Part shown: piece after piece, positions 57,401 through 62,607 of the stretch | Numbering within the stretch: the first letter of the stretch is position 1 | How the letters are laid out: each line of letters starts with the position of its first letter | NCBI GenBank assembly: GCA_949283785.1 | Contig: CASDTR010000065.1 | Location: forward strand, 1 to 62,607 | Length of the DNA: 62,607 nucleotides | Reading direction: 5' to 3' | Origin: an uncultured Oscillospiraceae bacterium | GTDB taxonomy: Bacteria > Bacillota > Clostridia > Oscillospirales > Acutalibacteraceae | Program-made: the position numbers and the translations under genes | The notes under the pieces: generated by a model | What the model was told of the DNA's origin: nothing | What the model saw: only the letters and a program-made list of their open reading frames with translations | Database searches by the model: none

Positions 57401-58675
57401 ATATTTAGTCTTTTTGAGGTCTTGTGTATCTCCAAATAACATAAGCTCGCGGAGATTTTCCCCTCTCATGGCTTTTATGAGCGACTCAACGGCTCCTCTC
57501 TTTCTCTCTCTCCCGCAAAAACAGTCCTCGCTTTCGGAATACTCTCTGCGGCGCACCGCAAGAAAAAAGCCTCCGCCGTACTTTCTGTTCAACGCATCTA
57601 TGACCCTTTTGCATCCCTTTAAAACCGCTTCATCCTCGGGCATTTCCTCACGATCCCCGCTTCGGTAGTCTCCCAGTACACAGAAGCTTACTTCTCCCTT
57701 TCCGTTGCTTATTTTCATTTCCCTGAGATTTTTATAAAGCTCCCTCCTTCCCTTTTCGTCCGACGGCATCAAAACGGAAACTGCCGCCACGGTTTTTGCC
57801 TCTTCGGGAACGGCGTTTATTTCGACTGAGGGCAGTATTCTCTTAGGAGCAAACCTTCCGCATATATTCCAAACGGCATTTTTTAAAATTTCCCAGAGCG
57901 GAAAAAACAGGCAAAAAGCCGCAATTAAGCTTTCGGAAAGCAGGCCTATCCCGACGCAGAAGGCGGCGGAAAGAAACGGCGAAAGTAAAAGGGCCACCGT
58001 CCCCCACCGCGAATCCTGCCCTTCGGGGATTATATATTTCCCTATATGCTCCCCGTTTCTCTTCGCCTCGTTTAAGGCTTTTACCGCTGCCTGCGTTTCG
58101 GAAATCCCTGTTTTTCTGCTCTTCGTGCCTATTTGCTTTCGATAAAGAGTCTTGGTCTCTCCCGTACACACAGGATAACAGCCCGTGGGGTCCCGCAGAA
58201 GAATTTTTTCCGTCTCGCAGATACGACACATGATATCCTCAAAATCCGTCTCCTCGAGGCTCCTTATACCTTTTATATAATCCGCGGCCTTCTCACTGTC
58301 TGCACATGAAGAAAAAAGAATAATATAAGCGCACTCAGCCATAAGACGCACCAGAGCACACTCATCGCAGGAAAAGCCCTTGTCCGAAAGCTCCGAAACA
58401 AACCTGTCCGGTGTAATGCAGCCGTATTTTTCGGCTATTCTTTCAATTTCGCTATATAGGACGGGGCAGTTATCTCTGCTCGGCAGCTTCGGAGCATTCC
58501 TGAGATTTTTAATACATTCCCTGCCTAAAGTAGCAAGAATATAATAGTTATCGGTAAGAAGGCCGTACCTTTCCTCTTTAATATCCGCAATACAGCTTTT
58601 CCTAATTCTTACCAAAGCGCTTTTTACATTTTTCTCAAGCCTTACAGGCTTTTCAAAGCACACTTGAGCACTCAT
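51437..58675 (-). CDS. Cyclic beta-1,2-glucan synthase-like protein (GT84, glycoamylase-like, GH94)
   Basis: A 2412-residue membrane protein. In rhizobia and Brucella such proteins elongate a protein-bound beta-1,2-glucan and cyclise it, and a homologue from Thermoanaerobacter has been studied. TM segments at about 230-270 are followed by a GT84 domain (about 295-590) with DADTKMP near 430 and RSHRWIRGDWQ near 576. More TM segments follow (about 600-790), then a glycoamylase-like cyclisation domain (about 836-1130, starting TSPTNIGMMM). Two beta-sandwich segments and a C-terminal GH94 phosphorylase domain (about 1900-2412) with GAWGFRDQLQD and the catalytic GDWNDGYN near 2111 complete it. Monocistronic. 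Product not provable from sequence. Confidence 0.9.
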   Translation of the reverse strand: MSAQVCFEKPVRLEKNVKSALVRIRKSCIADIKEERYGLLTDNYYILATLGRECIKNLRNAPKLPSRDNCPVLYSEIERIAEKYGCITPDRFVSELSDKGFSCDECALVRLMAECAYIILFSSCADSEKAADYIKGIRSLEETDFEDIMCRICETEKILLRDPTGCYPVCTGETKTLYRKQIGTKSRKTGISETQAAVKALNEAKRNGEHIGKYIIPEGQDSRWGTVALLLSPFLSAAFCVGIGLLSESLIAAFCLFFPLWEILKNAVWNICGRFAPKRILPSVEINAVPEEAKTVAAVSVLMPSDEKGRRELYKNLREMKISNGKGEVSFCVLGDYRSGDREEMPEDEAVLKGCKRVIDALNRKYGGGFFLAVRRREYSESEDCFCGRERKRGAVESLIKAMRGENLRELMLFGDTQDLKKTKYLMMLDADTKMPMNTILKLVGAAMHPLNKCEISGGKVEKGYGIFVPGAAAELSSAEKSRFSLVMTGAAGISSYDAGVWEFYMNMFGEGIFSGKGLIDVDAFYRLMPGAFPKEQVLSHDILEGGFLRAALVPGAWVTDSFPSAVDAYLNRSHRWIRGDWQNIIWLFSRPRLQGESYRNPINNLSKYKLFDNLRRSLIPVFASVLIFAAGFFSPFTASLLLAAALLSVCSGEIFAAVQAVWKKGFSVFTHKRCSVGSSEIRMGLMRALVSCILIPQNAFAAADAAAKALWRTFVSRRHLLEWVTAADSEKNGTKSIKRFLPSSLFAAVLFLTPGIIGKLSSLFFFFAPLIYEPLSEKKVKSGKRELSGREREKLISYCASMWKYYEKYAGESEHFLPPDNVQQSPVFAVARRTSPTNIGMMMLSVLAAKDFGFIDCEGLYERLSRTLDSVEKLPKYKGNLFNWYSTQTLEPISPIYVSSVDSGNFLCCLTALKSGLLKLKGEFSPLGETAQRLQKIIDETDLTFLYNDRKNLFHIGLNAEDDTLTPSCYDLLMSEARMTSYFAVATGQAPEKHWGALNRTALRCGRYSGPVSWTGTMFEYYMPHILLPVYRNSLLEEALGFCLKMQKKQAEREGVPFGMSESGYYAFDSGLNYQYKAHGAQKLALKRSADEETVISPYSTFLVLPFDKQGAMENLRKLEEMGLCGSCGFYEAVDFTSSRTDSAGMAVVRSFMAHHVGMSLLSCANALFDGIMQKRFMEDEKMASAKSLLEEKISDASAVFEDVKKGNPPIKPDTVHEAVGFFSEPNPDFADVSLYTNGEWTTVITSCGSGFSLYTGADVIRRSEDLRNDPSGVFAFFCQGDKVQSFTYAPRYENPESFTGEFAGNYGRFVSAGKETELVQEVYVHKSVPCEVRSYTVKNSGRYRIRGEIEIYFEPVLAPYGEVRSHPAFAKLFTTADYSADSGMLVFRKRSRESGRALYLAAGLLGKEKFTFETSREKVLKRPLGNRSLPGDPEKFTSSCAVGDVCCAISVPVEIPPHGKVTVRAAMCAAEEEQEAKRLFTSLRKETLSREKGAASPFVSGSIESVLALQALPHLFWNTEYSREYENAAAENTLKRSEMWSTGISGDFPIIYIELYGADEERLLPYLKICKILYTCSLFAEIAAVCEGGNSAVLITEKFIRDRGFGNILGCPGGVRLIDGEKTPSEILNLLKSAAKFIVPKRSAERIGRPQKPYASSFPPLLDPIPFEEEEKYEVKNGYFSENAFTVTGSPTVPWSLCLANDSFGTLLTNTSLGFTWAVNAGENKLTAWCNDPLRDFGGERLFLKADGKLYDIIGNSAVRYTPKKAVYLSKYKSLKLAAEVSVSPKGFAKYVNVFCENGGIEPFDGEILYYAEPYMGRSGDFRSAVKFEEGKEGVFFRNPLNECIRTTAYLTAGEGSICLAGNRGDFFDLSLTQVKKVVTDPCAAVGRRLILPPGRAEKVEFVLSCGAGKDSAEKTAGIDISGESGGGFLSAGTGDKAFDVMVNTWLPLQISNCRIKGRTGFYQCSGAWGFRDQLQDSLALLLTQPQTALRQIYRCCAVQFGEGDVLHWWHRLPQNSGGTRGVRTKCSDDLLWLPYAAAKYFEATGDTSFLGRKIAFLRSEELKEGENERYMRAEASEEKGTVYAHCLRAMERALRKGSHNLILIGNGDWNDGYNRVGVQGKGESVWLSMFAAMVMEKFIPVAFELGDEKICRILSQEAESLKKAVDEHCWNGEWYLRAFYDDGESMGTGDGECMLDSLPQSFAVFSGMPKEERVKSAVRNAVDILADSENEIIKLFANPFTGNGQRPGYVAAYPEGIRENGGQYTHGAVWLCMALLRLGDTREAYRLFEMINPAARCRRDEISEVYRLEPYFLAGDISSNPAAVGRGGWSLYTGSAGWLYTAALDFLGIKRIKNKIIVKPRPFGAVEEYKLRMVCETTQIEIEVVKDEGNPREAEIPLNGKRHEVRLSM

Positions 58676-58775
58676 TTTTTTCGCTCCCTATAATCAGATA
58701 TTCCTATATTTCCCATAATTTAATGAAAAATGCTTTGAAAACGGTAAGGAATTTTGAGTTTTATTTTATTACTCA

Positions 58776-58805
58776 GTGCAAACGCATATAAATTTGTGAT
58801 ATAAT
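58776..58805 (+). promoter_or_regulatory. Extended -10 promoter of yhaM
   Basis: GTGCAA (58776-58781), an 18-bp spacer ending TG plus one base, and TATAAT (58800-58805), 34 bp upstream of the start codon. Confidence 0.65.
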
Positions 58806-58839
58806 ATCCACCGTATAATTTGGAAAGGCGGCTGAGCTG

Positions 58840-59808
58840 ATGAATTTTCTGAAAAACGAGAGAACCGGAACCGTTGAGGGCTTTTGCCTCATTAAATCCT
58901 GCGACGTGAAAAAAACGGCTAAAGGACTGCCGTACCTTGACCTTATAGTGGCGGATTCCGACGGGGAAATTTCCGCAAAATACTGGGATTATAACCCCGA
59001 TCTTCAGGGAACTTACAATCCCAACGAATTAATTAAAATCAGGGGAACCATATCCATGTTCAACGGTGCCGACCAGCTGAGAATTGAGAGGATACGCAAA
59101 TGTGTGCCCTCCGACAATATACGCATAGAGGATTTCGTCCCCAGCGCCGACTATGCTCCGGAAATAATGTATGAGGAGCTTCACAGCATAGCCTCTTCCC
59201 TTTACGACGATACTTACCGCAAGATCACTCTTGAAATTCTGAGCAGAAACAAAGAAAAACTCCTCTACTGGCCCGCCGCCTTTAAGCTCCACCATGCAAT
59301 AAGAAGCGGCCTTTTGATGCACACCCTCTCAATGGTGCGCCTGGCTCAGGAGGCCTGCAAAATATATGATTATGTTAACGATGACCTGCTCCTTGCGGGA
59401 GCAATCCTCCACGATATGGGCAAAATCGGAGAATTTGAGGTCCCGGAAACAGGCCTTGCCTCCGGCTATACCGTTGACGGCACCCTCATAGGACATCTCG
59501 TAAGAGGCGCAATGCTTATCGAAAAAACTGCCGAAGAGCTTCATTTAGACATGGAAAAAGCCATGTTCCTTGAACATATGGTCCTCTCGCATCACGGAGA
59601 GCCCGAATTCGGAGCCGCCGTTCGCCCCATGTTCATTGAAGCTGAGCTGCTTTCAATGATAGATACTCTGGACGCTAAGATGTTCGAAATGGCTCAAGCC
59701 GTTTCTCAGGCTCCAGAAAAGGACTTCAGCCAGCGTCAGTGGGCGCTTGACAACAGGAAGTTCTATAATCCCGGAGGAAACATCCGTCCCAAGGCAAAGC
59801 TTTTCTAA
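58840..59808 (+). CDS. yhaM: 3'-5' exoribonuclease YhaM-like (OB fold plus HD domain)
   Basis: YhaM trims RNA 3' ends in Gram-positives. 322 residues: an N-terminal OB-fold nucleic-acid-binding domain (1-100, VKKTAKGLPYLDLIVADSDG), then an HD hydrolase domain (about 135-300) with metal ligands in HHAIRSGLLMHTLSM, AILHDMGK, EHMVLSHHGE and the final Asp in MIDTLDAKM. Length and domain order match the family. It is monocistronic, with its own promoter and a following terminator. A weak GGAAAGGCGG ribosome binding site precedes the ATG. Confidence 0.93.
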   Translation: MNFLKNERTGTVEGFCLIKSCDVKKTAKGLPYLDLIVADSDGEISAKYWDYNPDLQGTYNPNELIKIRGTISMFNGADQLRIERIRKCVPSDNIRIEDFVPSADYAPEIMYEELHSIASSLYDDTYRKITLEILSRNKEKLLYWPAAFKLHHAIRSGLLMHTLSMVRLAQEACKIYDYVNDDLLLAGAILHDMGKIGEFEVPETGLASGYTVDGTLIGHLVRGAMLIEKTAEELHLDMEKAMFLEHMVLSHHGEPEFGAAVRPMFIEAELLSMIDTLDAKMFEMAQAVSQAPEKDFSQRQWALDNRKFYNPGGNIRPKAKLF

Positions 59809-59830
59809 TCTGAAATAATAACGGCAAAAC

Positions 59831-59868
59831 AAAAGGCTCCGCAGAGACATCTCTCCGCGAAGCCTTTT
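59831..59868. terminator. Terminator after yhaM
   Basis: AAAAGGCT (from 59831) to AGCCTTTT (to 59868), with inner GCAGAGA/TCTCCGC pairing. The symmetric A/T flanks make it usable on both strands. Confidence 0.8.
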
Positions 59869-59900
59869 ATGTTTTCTGTTATATTTATTTGATTCGGGAC

Positions 59901-60014
59901 AAAAAAATAAGAGCCTTTATTCAAGGCTCCCCCGATTTTTACTTCTTTGATAGGCCCTTGCGGCGGCGCCGCACTGGCAAATCGGTGACCGGCTAAGCCG
60001 AATCAGCTCTTATT
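59901..60014 (-). ncRNA. Compact structured RNA overlapping the end of a 39-residue peptide gene
   Basis: On the minus strand AATAAGAGC (60014-60006) pairs with GCTCTTATT (59914-59906) and encloses three elements: a CGGC-UUA-GCCG hairpin, a long helix CCGAUUU with AAAUCGG, and inside it GCC/GGC capped by UGCGGC-GCC-GCCGCA. The 3' strand of the outer helix also forms a terminator, GAGCCTT, TATTC, AAGGCTC (59911-59929), followed by a U-run. The two structures exclude each other, as in a riboswitch or attenuator. The 5' strand of the outer helix contains the stop codon of the peptide gene. It is much more GC-rich than its surroundings. I know no matching RNA family. Confidence 0.5.
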
Positions 60015-60129
60015 TTCCTATTACGCTGCTTACTGCGATTGCCTTGATAAAGGTCTTCCAGCTGAGTGTCTTCTCGCTGAGGAACTCGTCAAGCAGTTCT
60101 CTCTCGAGCTTGTAATCCTTGAATGTCAT
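60010..60129 (-). CDS. 39-residue peptide of unknown function
   Basis: Begins MTFKDYKLERELLDEFL and ends KAIAVSSVIGK. The first half is charged and helical, the second half hydrophobic and helical, and there is no Cys. GTGAGG lies 6 nt upstream of the ATG, with AGGAG overlapping it, and a good promoter (TTGACG, 17 bp, TAGTAT) stands in front. Codon choice (GAG, CTC, AAG, ATC) looks like that of a well-expressed gene. The stop codon is inside the 5' strand of the structured RNA that follows. It could be a leader peptide, a small membrane-active peptide or a signal, and no family is recognised. Confidence 0.65.
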   Translation of the reverse strand: MTFKDYKLERELLDEFLSEKTLSWKTFIKAIAVSSVIGK

Positions 60130-60164
60130 ATTCGTCCTCACTCCTTTCGTTCTTTGTTGTGCTT

Positions 60165-60193
60165 ATACTACCACATATTATGCAAAGCGTCAA
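60165..60193 (-). promoter_or_regulatory. Promoter of the 39-residue peptide gene
   Basis: On the minus strand TTGACG (60193-60188) and TAGTAT (60170-60165) with a 17-bp spacer, 36 bp before the ATG. A second candidate (TTGTGA, 18 bp, TATAAT) lies further upstream near 60310-60340. Confidence 0.7.
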
Positions 60194-60461
60194 GACTTTT
60201 TGCACAATAGCTCGTCTGATTGTTTGTACAAATCGCCGAAAATTTTAGTGGAAAATCAAGTATTACAGTTTACCACAAGAGTAAAACAGGGTTAATGTTT
60301 TTTGTAGGAATTATACAAAAGTTAGGCTTCTGTTCACAAAACGATAATTTTCACAAAATAGCTTTGAAATCTTTTAACTTTGCTGAGTTTAAAAAGTTTG
60401 TTGAGTTTATCCCTGATTTTTACTTTTTGCGGCCCCGAAAAGCCTCTATATATAATGAAAA
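60194..60461. other. Intergenic stretch between two small minus-strand genes
   Basis: AT-rich, with a second promoter-like pair on the minus strand. A plus-strand open frame crosses it but has no ribosome binding site and runs antisense through the small Cys-rich gene, so it is not called. Nothing else was seen. Confidence 0.4.
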
Positions 60462-60489
60462 ACGGACCGAAGCATGCAGCCCGTTCCGT
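60462..60489 (-). terminator. Terminator of the small Cys-rich gene
   Basis: On the minus strand ACGGAACGG pairs with CGGTCCGT (one mismatch), followed by TTTTTC. Confidence 0.7.
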
Positions 60490-60498
60490 GTTTTCCGT

Positions 60499-60672
60499 TC
60501 AGTTTTGTTTCTTTACTATTTCATATTCTCCGCCGTAGGGTCTGAAATAACGGCATTTGTCCCCACCCGAATATATAAACCGCGCATATTCGTCTTCGTC
60601 AAGGTCGAGGGAACAGTAATATTCGTCATTTTCGGAATCGTATTCGTTATACCAGCAATTTTCACAATCCAT
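60499..60672 (-). CDS. Small Cys-rich acidic protein (DUF6472-like)
   Basis: 57 residues, starting MDCENCWYNEYD. The ATG is 8 nt after CGGAG. Four Cys residues (C3, C6, C20, C40) in a CxxC..C..C pattern suggest a small metal-binding site, and the middle is acidic (SLDLDEDEYARF). The pattern, including the C-terminal YFRPYGGEYEIVKKQN, matches what I recall of the DUF6472 family of Clostridia, which has no known function. It has a good promoter (TTGATT, 17 bp, TATAAT) and its own terminator. Confidence 0.8.
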   Translation of the reverse strand: MDCENCWYNEYDSENDEYYCSLDLDEDEYARFIYSGGDKCRYFRPYGGEYEIVKKQN

Positions 60673-60700
60673 ATCATCAGCTCCGTTTTCTGCTGTAAAA

Positions 60701-60729
60701 ATTATAACTCATACCTGCGGAATAATCAA
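60701..60729 (-). promoter_or_regulatory. Promoter of the small Cys-rich gene
   Basis: On the minus strand TTGATT (60729-60724) and TATAAT (60706-60701) with a 17-bp spacer, 29 bp before the ATG. Confidence 0.75.
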
Positions 60730-60854
60730 TTCTGTTTATGTTAAAACAGCAGACCGCAAGAGGCGGACCTACGGACAGCATTTCCCTTATTTTTAAAAAA
60801 CAGAAAAGCAAAAGATTATTTTAAAACATGATTAATAAACTCCCTATAATTTAT

Positions 60855-60882
60855 TTGACTTGTCCTCTTTTTTTGATAAAAT
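60855..60882 (+). promoter_or_regulatory. Promoter of the second GH30 gene
   Basis: TTGACT (60855-60860), a 16-bp spacer ending in TG plus one base, and TAAAAT (60877-60882), directly upstream of the ribosome binding site, so the 5' leader is very short. Confidence 0.65.
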
Positions 60883-60903
60883 AATGGTGAGGAGCTGATG
60901 AAT

Positions 60904-62439
60904 ATGCTATTTTTAAAAAGACTTATAGCGCTGATTTTAACCTTGATTTCACTTCTCTTTGCTTATATTCAGCAGACTGAGTTTGTCGGGGATATAGATA
61001 TGTCTATTGTCAACGGCATCCGTCAAGAGGGCGATTCAAGGTCCATGACTATTAAAGTCAATGAAAAAATCAAGCACCAGACCGTCAACGGCTGGGGCAC
61101 ATCCGCCTGCTGGTGGAGCCAGATGATAGACGGCGACCAGACAAGAGAAGAAATCGCAAAGCTTCTTTTCTCCGAAGAGGGACTGGGACTCAATATCTAT
61201 CGCTACAACATAGGCGGCGGCTACGATCCCGAGGTCGAAAGGGTCACAGACCCCTGGCGCCTTACGGAAAGCTTTTATTACTACAATGAGGAAACAGGAG
61301 AATACGAATACGACTTTACAAGAGACGCAAACGCTCAGAAAATGCTTGAGGAAGCCCTTTCCTATGGCTGCGTTGATACAGTTATTCTCTTCGCTAACTC
61401 ACCTCATTATTCCATGACCGTCACGGGACAGTCTTCCGGAGGCACCGAGGAATACACCTCAAACCTCAGAAAAGAATGCTACGACGACTATGTGGACTAC
61501 CTTCTGACAATCACCGAATACTTTATTGACAAGGGCGTGCCCGTAAAATACATTTCACCGCTTAACGAGCCTCAGTGGAGCTGGGGCGGCAGCTGGGTAG
61601 GTCAGGAAGGCTGCCACTATGAGATTGACGAAATAGTTGAGCTTATGCATCTCTTGGCTGAGGGAATCACCGAAAGAGGCCTTAACGTCAAGATATGCGG
61701 ACCTGAAAGCGGAGAAATGGGCGAAAATACCAAGAACTATTTTGAAGCCCTTCTCAATGATCCCGTCATTGCAGATAAAATCGGCACACTCTCATACCAC
61801 AGCTACTGGTCAGATAACGATATGCTCGGCAGACAGTCCTTTAACCAGTGGCTTAAGCAAAATTGCCGCGGCTACGATATCTCAATGAGTGAATGGTGCG
61901 AGCTTCCGTGCGTGAGCACAACAGACTCCATGGACGCAGCTACAATAATGGCCCGCATTATCTCTCAGGATATGAAATACACGGGAGTAAATTCATGGAC
62001 ATCATGGGTTGCCGTAAACAATTACGGAAATGAAATCCCCGCAGGCGGCGACTATTCCGACGGACTTATTGCCGCTTCCTCCGATTTCAGCAACTATTAT
62101 CTCACAACGAGATATTACGCCATGGCCCACTATACAAAATACATTCCTGTAGGCTCCGTTGTAGTTTCGTCAAATTCAAATATATTCCCCATTATAATGG
62201 ACAGCAACAGAATCGTCACCACTGACGTAAACTATTCGGCATATAAAACGCCTCAGGGCGATATCGTAATAGTTATAGTCAACGAGGGCGACGCCAGAAG
62301 CTTCAGCTTCGATGTTTTCGGAAGCACCATGACCGTTATCCAAAGCGACAGCGAGAAAAAGCTTCAGCAGGTTTATTCGGGAAAGCTTACCTCAATTGAG
62401 CTGCCCTCAAAGAGCATTGCTACCGTAATAGTCAAATAA
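60904..62439 (+). CDS. Membrane-anchored or secreted GH30-family glycosidase
   Basis: 511 residues from the ATG at 60904, 9 nt after AGGAG. The ATG two codons earlier is only 3 nt from it. Residues 1-22 (FLKRLIALILTLISLLFAYI) are a signal peptide or uncleaved anchor, so the enzyme acts outside the membrane. The GH30 barrel has NGWGTSACWWSQ, the acid/base Glu in SPLNEPQWSW and the nucleophile Glu in MSEWCEL. A C-terminal beta-domain ends in ELPSKSIATVIV. It is clearly related to the GH30 at 29.4 kb but differs in having the export signal. The substrate is unknown. Confidence 0.9.
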   Translation: MLFLKRLIALILTLISLLFAYIQQTEFVGDIDMSIVNGIRQEGDSRSMTIKVNEKIKHQTVNGWGTSACWWSQMIDGDQTREEIAKLLFSEEGLGLNIYRYNIGGGYDPEVERVTDPWRLTESFYYYNEETGEYEYDFTRDANAQKMLEEALSYGCVDTVILFANSPHYSMTVTGQSSGGTEEYTSNLRKECYDDYVDYLLTITEYFIDKGVPVKYISPLNEPQWSWGGSWVGQEGCHYEIDEIVELMHLLAEGITERGLNVKICGPESGEMGENTKNYFEALLNDPVIADKIGTLSYHSYWSDNDMLGRQSFNQWLKQNCRGYDISMSEWCELPCVSTTDSMDAATIMARIISQDMKYTGVNSWTSWVAVNNYGNEIPAGGDYSDGLIAASSDFSNYYLTTRYYAMAHYTKYIPVGSVVVSSNSNIFPIIMDSNRIVTTDVNYSAYKTPQGDIVIVIVNEGDARSFSFDVFGSTMTVIQSDSEKKLQQVYSGKLTSIELPSKSIATVIVK

Positions 62440-62470
62440 TCCTTGCTCTTGCAAAAACATCCCAAAAATC

Positions 62471-62543
62471 AAAACCACCAGTAAACTGGTGGTTTGCACA
62501 GCCCCTAAAAGGGGCTATTACGGACTTAACCCCTGGAAGGGGT
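62471..62543 (+). repeat. Array of three perfect short hairpins
   Basis: AAACCACCAG/CTGGTGGTTT (62472-62495), AGCCCCT/AGGGGCT (62500-62516) and ACCCC/GGGGT (62529-62543) follow each other with 4 to 12 bases between. None is followed by a U-run. Such arrays are typical of REP-like or IS200/IS605-end sequences. No transposase lies within the window. Confidence 0.55.
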
Positions 62544-62574
62544 ACTGAAAGTTTGACACCGCATTACAATCTCA

Positions 62575-62601
62575 GGCAGCCGCTAAAGCGGCTGTCTTTT
62601 T
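62575..62601 (+). terminator. Intrinsic terminator at the window edge
   Basis: CAGCCGC, TAAA, GCGGCTG followed by TCTTTTTT. It closes the hairpin array, about 135 bp after the GH30 stop codon. Confidence 0.75.
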
Positions 62602-62607
62602 TGCCTA

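Noticed and set aside
59901-60014. tRNA, cobalamin or cyclic-di-GMP riboswitch identity for the structured RNA
   Set aside because: I compared it with the consensus elements I know (T-arm, B12 box, GEMM core and others). None fits in the right order on either strand.
60220-60744. 174-codon plus-strand open frame
   Set aside because: No ribosome binding site, unusual composition, and it runs antisense through the well-supported small Cys-rich gene at 60499-60672 and its terminator.

Overview
The window reads as a low-to-mid GC Gram-positive of class Clostridia, most likely an Oscillospiraceae/Ruminococcaceae-type gut anaerobe. This rests on strong AGGAGG ribosome binding sites, an HrcA/CIRCE heat-shock operon, a ribosomal protein L27 with a Prp-cleaved N-terminal extension beside prp, a sporulation/germination gene (ypeB), a ThiI without rhodanese domain beside a cysteine desulfurase, and plant/host-glycan enzymes (LacZ, two GH30 enzymes). 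Several genes appear to start with TTG. No rRNA, tRNA, CRISPR array, transposase or prophage was seen.

Layout. 0.1-3.5 kb: glnA behind a leader that holds an intrinsic terminator, a small divergent gene, and an orphan ypeB. 3.7-12.4 kb: a probable six-gene plus-strand operon of cysteine desulfurase, thiI, cinA, a class B sortase, and two membrane proteins whose cytoplasmic parts look like complete but catalytically dead CinA. One carries a Thr/Pro/Glu-rich outer tail, the other a circularly permuted SpoIID/LytB domain. This is the strongest candidate for an undescribed system. 12.6-20.8 kb: an XRE-type membrane regulator, a free-standing structured small RNA candidate, pfkA-ppk, and typA with an amidohydrolase and a pentapeptide-repeat protein. 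21.0-24.2 kb: a MurL-type epimerase, murD and a helical protein of unknown function, suggesting the L-Glu addition/epimerisation route to peptidoglycan. 24.3-31 kb: LicD, LacZ, a ricin-type lectin fused to a histone H1-like Lys/Ala/Pro tail, and a GH30 enzyme.

31-37.5 kb: a two-component system and FtsX-type ABC exporter separated by four 11-bp-phased operator hexamers, then two small membrane proteins of unknown function. 37.6-42.5 kb: hrcA-grpE-dnaK-dnaJ with CIRCE. 42.6-51.2 kb: aldo/keto reductase, GtrA, lipid kinase, L21-Prp-L27, PspC, FolD, Lgt and a paired M16 peptidase set. 51.4-58.7 kb: one 2412-residue cyclic beta-glucan synthase-like protein. 58.8-62.6 kb: yhaM, a 39-residue peptide gene whose stop codon lies inside a compact RNA structure, a small Cys-rich protein, a second GH30, and an array of hairpins at the edge.

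All function calls come from motifs and recollection of families. No database search was possible.
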